Below, in pieces: positions 7,798 through 8,650 of a stretch of 8,650 bases of DNA. Numbering within the stretch: position 1 is the first letter of the stretch; the number at the start of each line of letters is the position of its first letter. The position numbers were made by a program, and so were the translations under genes. The notes under the pieces are model-generated. The model searched no databases and had not been told where the DNA came from. It saw nothing but the letters and a program-made list of their open reading frames with translations. The DNA comes from Bacteroidales bacterium. GTDB taxonomy: Bacteria > Bacteroidota > Bacteroidia > Bacteroidales > UBA4181. The stretch covers positions 1-8,650 of the forward strand of contig JAIRLS010000162.1 in the NCBI GenBank assembly GCA_031259205.1, given 5' to 3'.

Positions 7798-7913
7798 TGT
7801 TTTGATGATTGGTAATTTTCGTTGAAACGATACGCTCTTTCGTCTTTGAATGCCATTCCTAGGGACGAAGAGTAAACTTAAGGTGGTTGCCTTGACGGGC
7901 AGTCACCTTTTTT
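7798..7913 (+). ncRNA. Putative cis-antisense small RNA over the susC 5' leader (DonS-like arrangement)
   Basis: A plus-strand -7 box at 7784-7791 and an intrinsic terminator at 7880-7913 bracket about 115 nt with no convincing ORF. An RNA starting near 7796-7800 would be perfectly complementary to the part of the susC mRNA leader just before the preferred start codon, and could block ribosome entry or expose the duplex to RNase. Known precedent: DonS and related RNAs in Bacteroides fragilis are encoded opposite susC-homologue leaders and repress them. The inference here rests on position, promoter box and terminator, not on sequence match to DonS, which I cannot test. The exact 5' end is a guess. 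An alternative is that the terminator only stops stray antisense transcription before mnmA. Confidence 0.45.
7880..7913 (+). terminator. Intrinsic terminator reading on the plus strand
   Basis: The stem 7880-7891 (AAGGTGGTTGCC) pairs with 7898-7909 (GGCAGTCACCTT) over 12 bp around a 6-nt loop (TTGACG), and the T run ends at 7913. As plus-strand RNA every position pairs, two of them as G-U wobbles. As minus-strand RNA those same two positions become A-C mismatches, and no U tract follows. The element therefore works in the plus direction, although the only plus-strand gene (mnmA) starts downstream of it. Confidence 0.75.
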
Positions 7914-8083
7914 CATTCCGGAGGCTCTTTTCCGGCAAAGACGTCTGTTTTACGGTTCATACTCCTTCTTATTTAATTAAAATACATTCATTTCTTACTT
8001 GTCGAGGCAGATGAAAACAAGTCCTGCATTTATCTACCGGATTACTGTATTTATACATTGCTCAACACGGCTAAGATTTTTGA

Positions 8084-8115
8084 CAAAGGTAAGGCGTCCG
8101 TTTGTGGCCGTCAAT
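8084..8115 (-). promoter_or_regulatory. Promoter of the susC operon
   Basis: On the minus strand ATTG (8112-8115) and TACCTTTG (8084-8091) are separated by 20 bp. This fits the primary Bacteroidota promoter pattern of TTTG or TTG, 19-21 bp, then TAnnTTTG; the -7 box is perfect and the -33 box has the TTG core. Transcription would begin near 8075-8078, giving a leader of roughly 290 nt to the start at 7784. Long leaders are a place for antisense or attenuation control. No better minus-strand match was found between 7900 and 8190. Confidence 0.6.
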
Positions 8116-8132
8116 ACCATGTTTGTGGTATT
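8100..8132. promoter_or_regulatory. Operator-like repeats at the susC promoter
   Basis: Two overlapping patterns are present. GTTTGTGG occurs at 8100-8107 and 8121-8128, exactly 21 bp apart, which is two turns on the same DNA face and a common layout for AraC-type DNA-binding domains such as those in SusR-like regulators and hybrid two-component systems. In addition AATACCA (8113-8119) and TGGTATT (8126-8132) form a perfect 7-bp inverted repeat with a 6-bp spacer, as dimeric repressors often bind. The palindrome touches the -33 box at 8112-8115 and one direct-repeat copy sits between the -33 and -7 boxes. The repeats are certain; the regulator is not in the window. Confidence 0.45.
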
Positions 8133-8149
8133 TTCAGACTAAAATTTTC

Positions 8150-8191
8150 TGAGGCGCTATTTTTAGGTTTATTTTTTTATTGAGGCGCTAT
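8150..8191. repeat. 11-bp direct repeat TGAGGCGCTAT, 31-bp period
   Basis: TGAGGCGCTAT occurs at 8150-8160 and 8181-8191 around a 20-bp A/T-rich segment. The spacing is close to three helical turns. It lies just upstream of the susC control region and next to the transposase remnant, so it may be a regulator-binding pair or a footprint of past insertion. Neither can be decided here. Confidence 0.5.
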
Positions 8192-8313
8192 GGGGCAGCG
8201 GACTGTCCATCCGCCCGCTTTTTTCCCATCCACAGGCGCGAATGTAGGTTTTCGTCCGGTTCGAGTAACTGCGTGTGGCGATTGTCCGCGTTGCCTTTAC
8301 GAATTGAACTTAC

Positions 8314-8412
8314 CCTGTCTTTCCGGATTTGGAGATTTTTCAATTCGGGCGTGAATTCTTTGCAGATATCGTCTACGAGACAGAAAATTTCAGTAATTTT
8401 GCACGCATCATT
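8314..8412 (-). pseudogene. Remnant of an IS982-family transposase N-terminus
   Basis: The minus-strand reading KITEIFCLVDDICKEF (about 8353-8400) closely resembles the first helix of IS982-family transposases, which typically begin with a pattern like TEIFCLVDDFCKEF. The reading continues as TPELKNLQIRKDR and then loses the family pattern: the expected NR-rich stretch and MSxSE motif do not follow, and the open frame ends at 8188 after unrelated residues. No catalytic region exists in the window and no plausible start precedes the motif except an ATG at 8442, inside mnmA. I read it as about 30 codons left from a decayed insertion sequence. The resemblance is from memory of the family and needs a profile search. 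Confidence 0.5.
8394..8401 (+). promoter_or_regulatory. Candidate -7 box for mnmA
   Basis: TAATTTTG fits TAnnTTTG exactly and would start transcription some 20 nt before the mnmA ATG at 8427. No TTTG or TTG lies at 19-21 bp upstream; the nearest TTTG (8359-8362) is 31 bp away. The box lies within the transposase remnant. Confidence 0.35.
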
Positions 8413-8426
8413 TGAATGGAAAAACG

Positions 8427-8650
8427 ATGGAAATAGCGGCATTGGTATCTGGCGGAGTAGACAGTTCGGTTGTAGTGCATCTTCTGAAGGAAGCAGGCTA
8501 CGATCCGGTGATATTTTATATCCGTATAGGGATGGAAGAGAACGGGGGGTATATCGATTGTCCTTCGGAGGAGGATATAGAGATGACGACGTTCATTGCT
8601 AAAAAATATGGATGCCGGATGGAAATTGTGTCGTTACACGAAGAATATTG
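8427..8650 (+). CDS. mnmA: tRNA-specific 2-thiouridylase MnmA, N-terminal part (cut by the window edge)
   Basis: The first 74 codons, plus two bases, of the enzyme that makes 2-thiouridine at the wobble position 34 of tRNAs for Lys, Glu and Gln, using ATP and sulfur relayed from a cysteine desulfurase. The ATP-pyrophosphatase P-loop SGGVDSS is at residues 8-14 (MEIAALVSGGVDSSVVV), followed by LLKEAGYDPVIFYIRI, IDCPSEEDIE and FIAKKYG, which match MnmA rather than other PP-loop enzymes. The start at 8427 is used because the nearby ATG at 8416 runs into a stop after six codons (MEKRWK). It is divergent from susC and marks the right border of the utilization locus. The catalytic cysteines lie beyond the window. 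Confidence 0.93.
   Translation, partial: MEIAALVSGGVDSSVVVHLLKEAGYDPVIFYIRIGMEENGGYIDCPSEEDIEMTTFIAKKYGCRMEIVSLHEEY

Larger units (their letters stand above)
7785..8426. other. Intergenic region between divergent susC and mnmA
   Basis: About 640 bp without a convincing intact protein gene. From left to right it holds the susC leader (about 7785-8077) with an overlapping plus-strand terminator, the susC promoter and operator-like repeats (8084-8132), an 11-bp direct repeat in A/T-rich DNA (8150-8191), a stretch of about 120 bp (8192-8313) in which I see nothing definite apart from an unassignable open minus-strand frame, a transposase remnant (about 8314-8412) and the mnmA start region. Two tiny minus-strand ORFs in the susC leader (15 codons from 7960, 12 codons from 7916, overlapping as ATGA) are listed under rejected items. 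Confidence 0.6.

Noticed and set aside
7878..7916. A minus-strand stretch with GACTG-CCCG-TCAA-GGCAACC resembling the core of the SAM-I (S-box) riboswitch.
   Set aside because: The upstream k-turn segment and the downstream AATTCC-type segment are missing, and susC is not a methionine gene. The sequence is better explained as the complement of a plus-strand terminator, which pairs more completely on the plus strand. A covariance search against the S-box family would settle it.
7878..7960. Two tiny minus-strand ORFs in the susC leader: MNRKTDVFAGKEPPE from 7960, and MKKGDCPSRQPP from 7916, overlapping as ATGA.
   Set aside because: They are 15 and 12 codons. The AAGGAG before the first is only 1 nt from its ATG, and the second is simply the terminator hairpin read in the opposite strand. 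There is not enough to call leader peptides.
8164..8171. TAGGTTTA on the plus strand as an mnmA promoter.
   Set aside because: It deviates from TAnnTTTG at the last base, has no clear -33 box and would give a leader of about 250 nt. The TAATTTTG at 8394 is a closer match.
8188..8442. The whole 84-codon minus-strand frame as an intact small protein.
   Set aside because: Only the part around KITEIFCLVDDICKEF looks protein-like to me. The frame's ATG lies inside mnmA and its C-terminal half matches nothing I recognise, so it was annotated as a transposase remnant only.

Overview
The window looks like part of a Bacteroidota (probably Bacteroidales) chromosome. It carries a SusC/SusD-type outer-membrane glycan uptake pair, lipoproteins of Bacteroidota-specific families, a Ser-type sulfatase, A/T-rich start regions without Shine-Dalgarno sequences, and promoter boxes of the Bacteroidota type (TTTG or TTG, about 20 bp, then TAnnTTTG). 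The genus cannot be fixed from this window.

Almost everything from 1 to about 8090 is one leftward (minus-strand) polysaccharide utilization locus. In transcription order it holds a susC-like TonB-dependent transporter (start at 7784, alternative 7856), a susD-like surface lipoprotein 34 bp later, a DUF4959/DUF5126/DUF5000 lipoprotein in the SusE/F position, a small one-helix membrane protein of unknown function, and a sulfatase that runs off the left edge. The presumed logic is as follows. The lipoproteins capture a sulfated glycan at the cell surface, SusC imports it with TonB energy, and the sulfatase removes sulfate esters. The sulfatase has Ser in the catalytic motif, so it depends on an anaerobic radical-SAM maturase encoded elsewhere. 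No glycoside hydrolase and no regulator (HTCS, SusR, ECF sigma/anti-sigma) is in the window. SusC lacks the N-terminal STN signalling domain, which argues against ECF control.

The right end (8427-8650) is the start of mnmA on the plus strand, a housekeeping tRNA-thiolation gene that marks the edge of the locus. The roughly 640 bp between susC and mnmA are the most interesting part. They hold a good minus-strand promoter for susC, a palindrome and a 21-bp-spaced direct repeat at that promoter, an 11-bp direct repeat, a decayed IS982-type transposase N-terminus whose DNA contains a candidate mnmA -7 box, and, most notably, a plus-strand promoter box and intrinsic terminator that together would make a roughly 115-nt RNA antisense to the susC leader. 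This arrangement resembles the DonS-type cis-antisense RNAs described for Bacteroides utilization loci.
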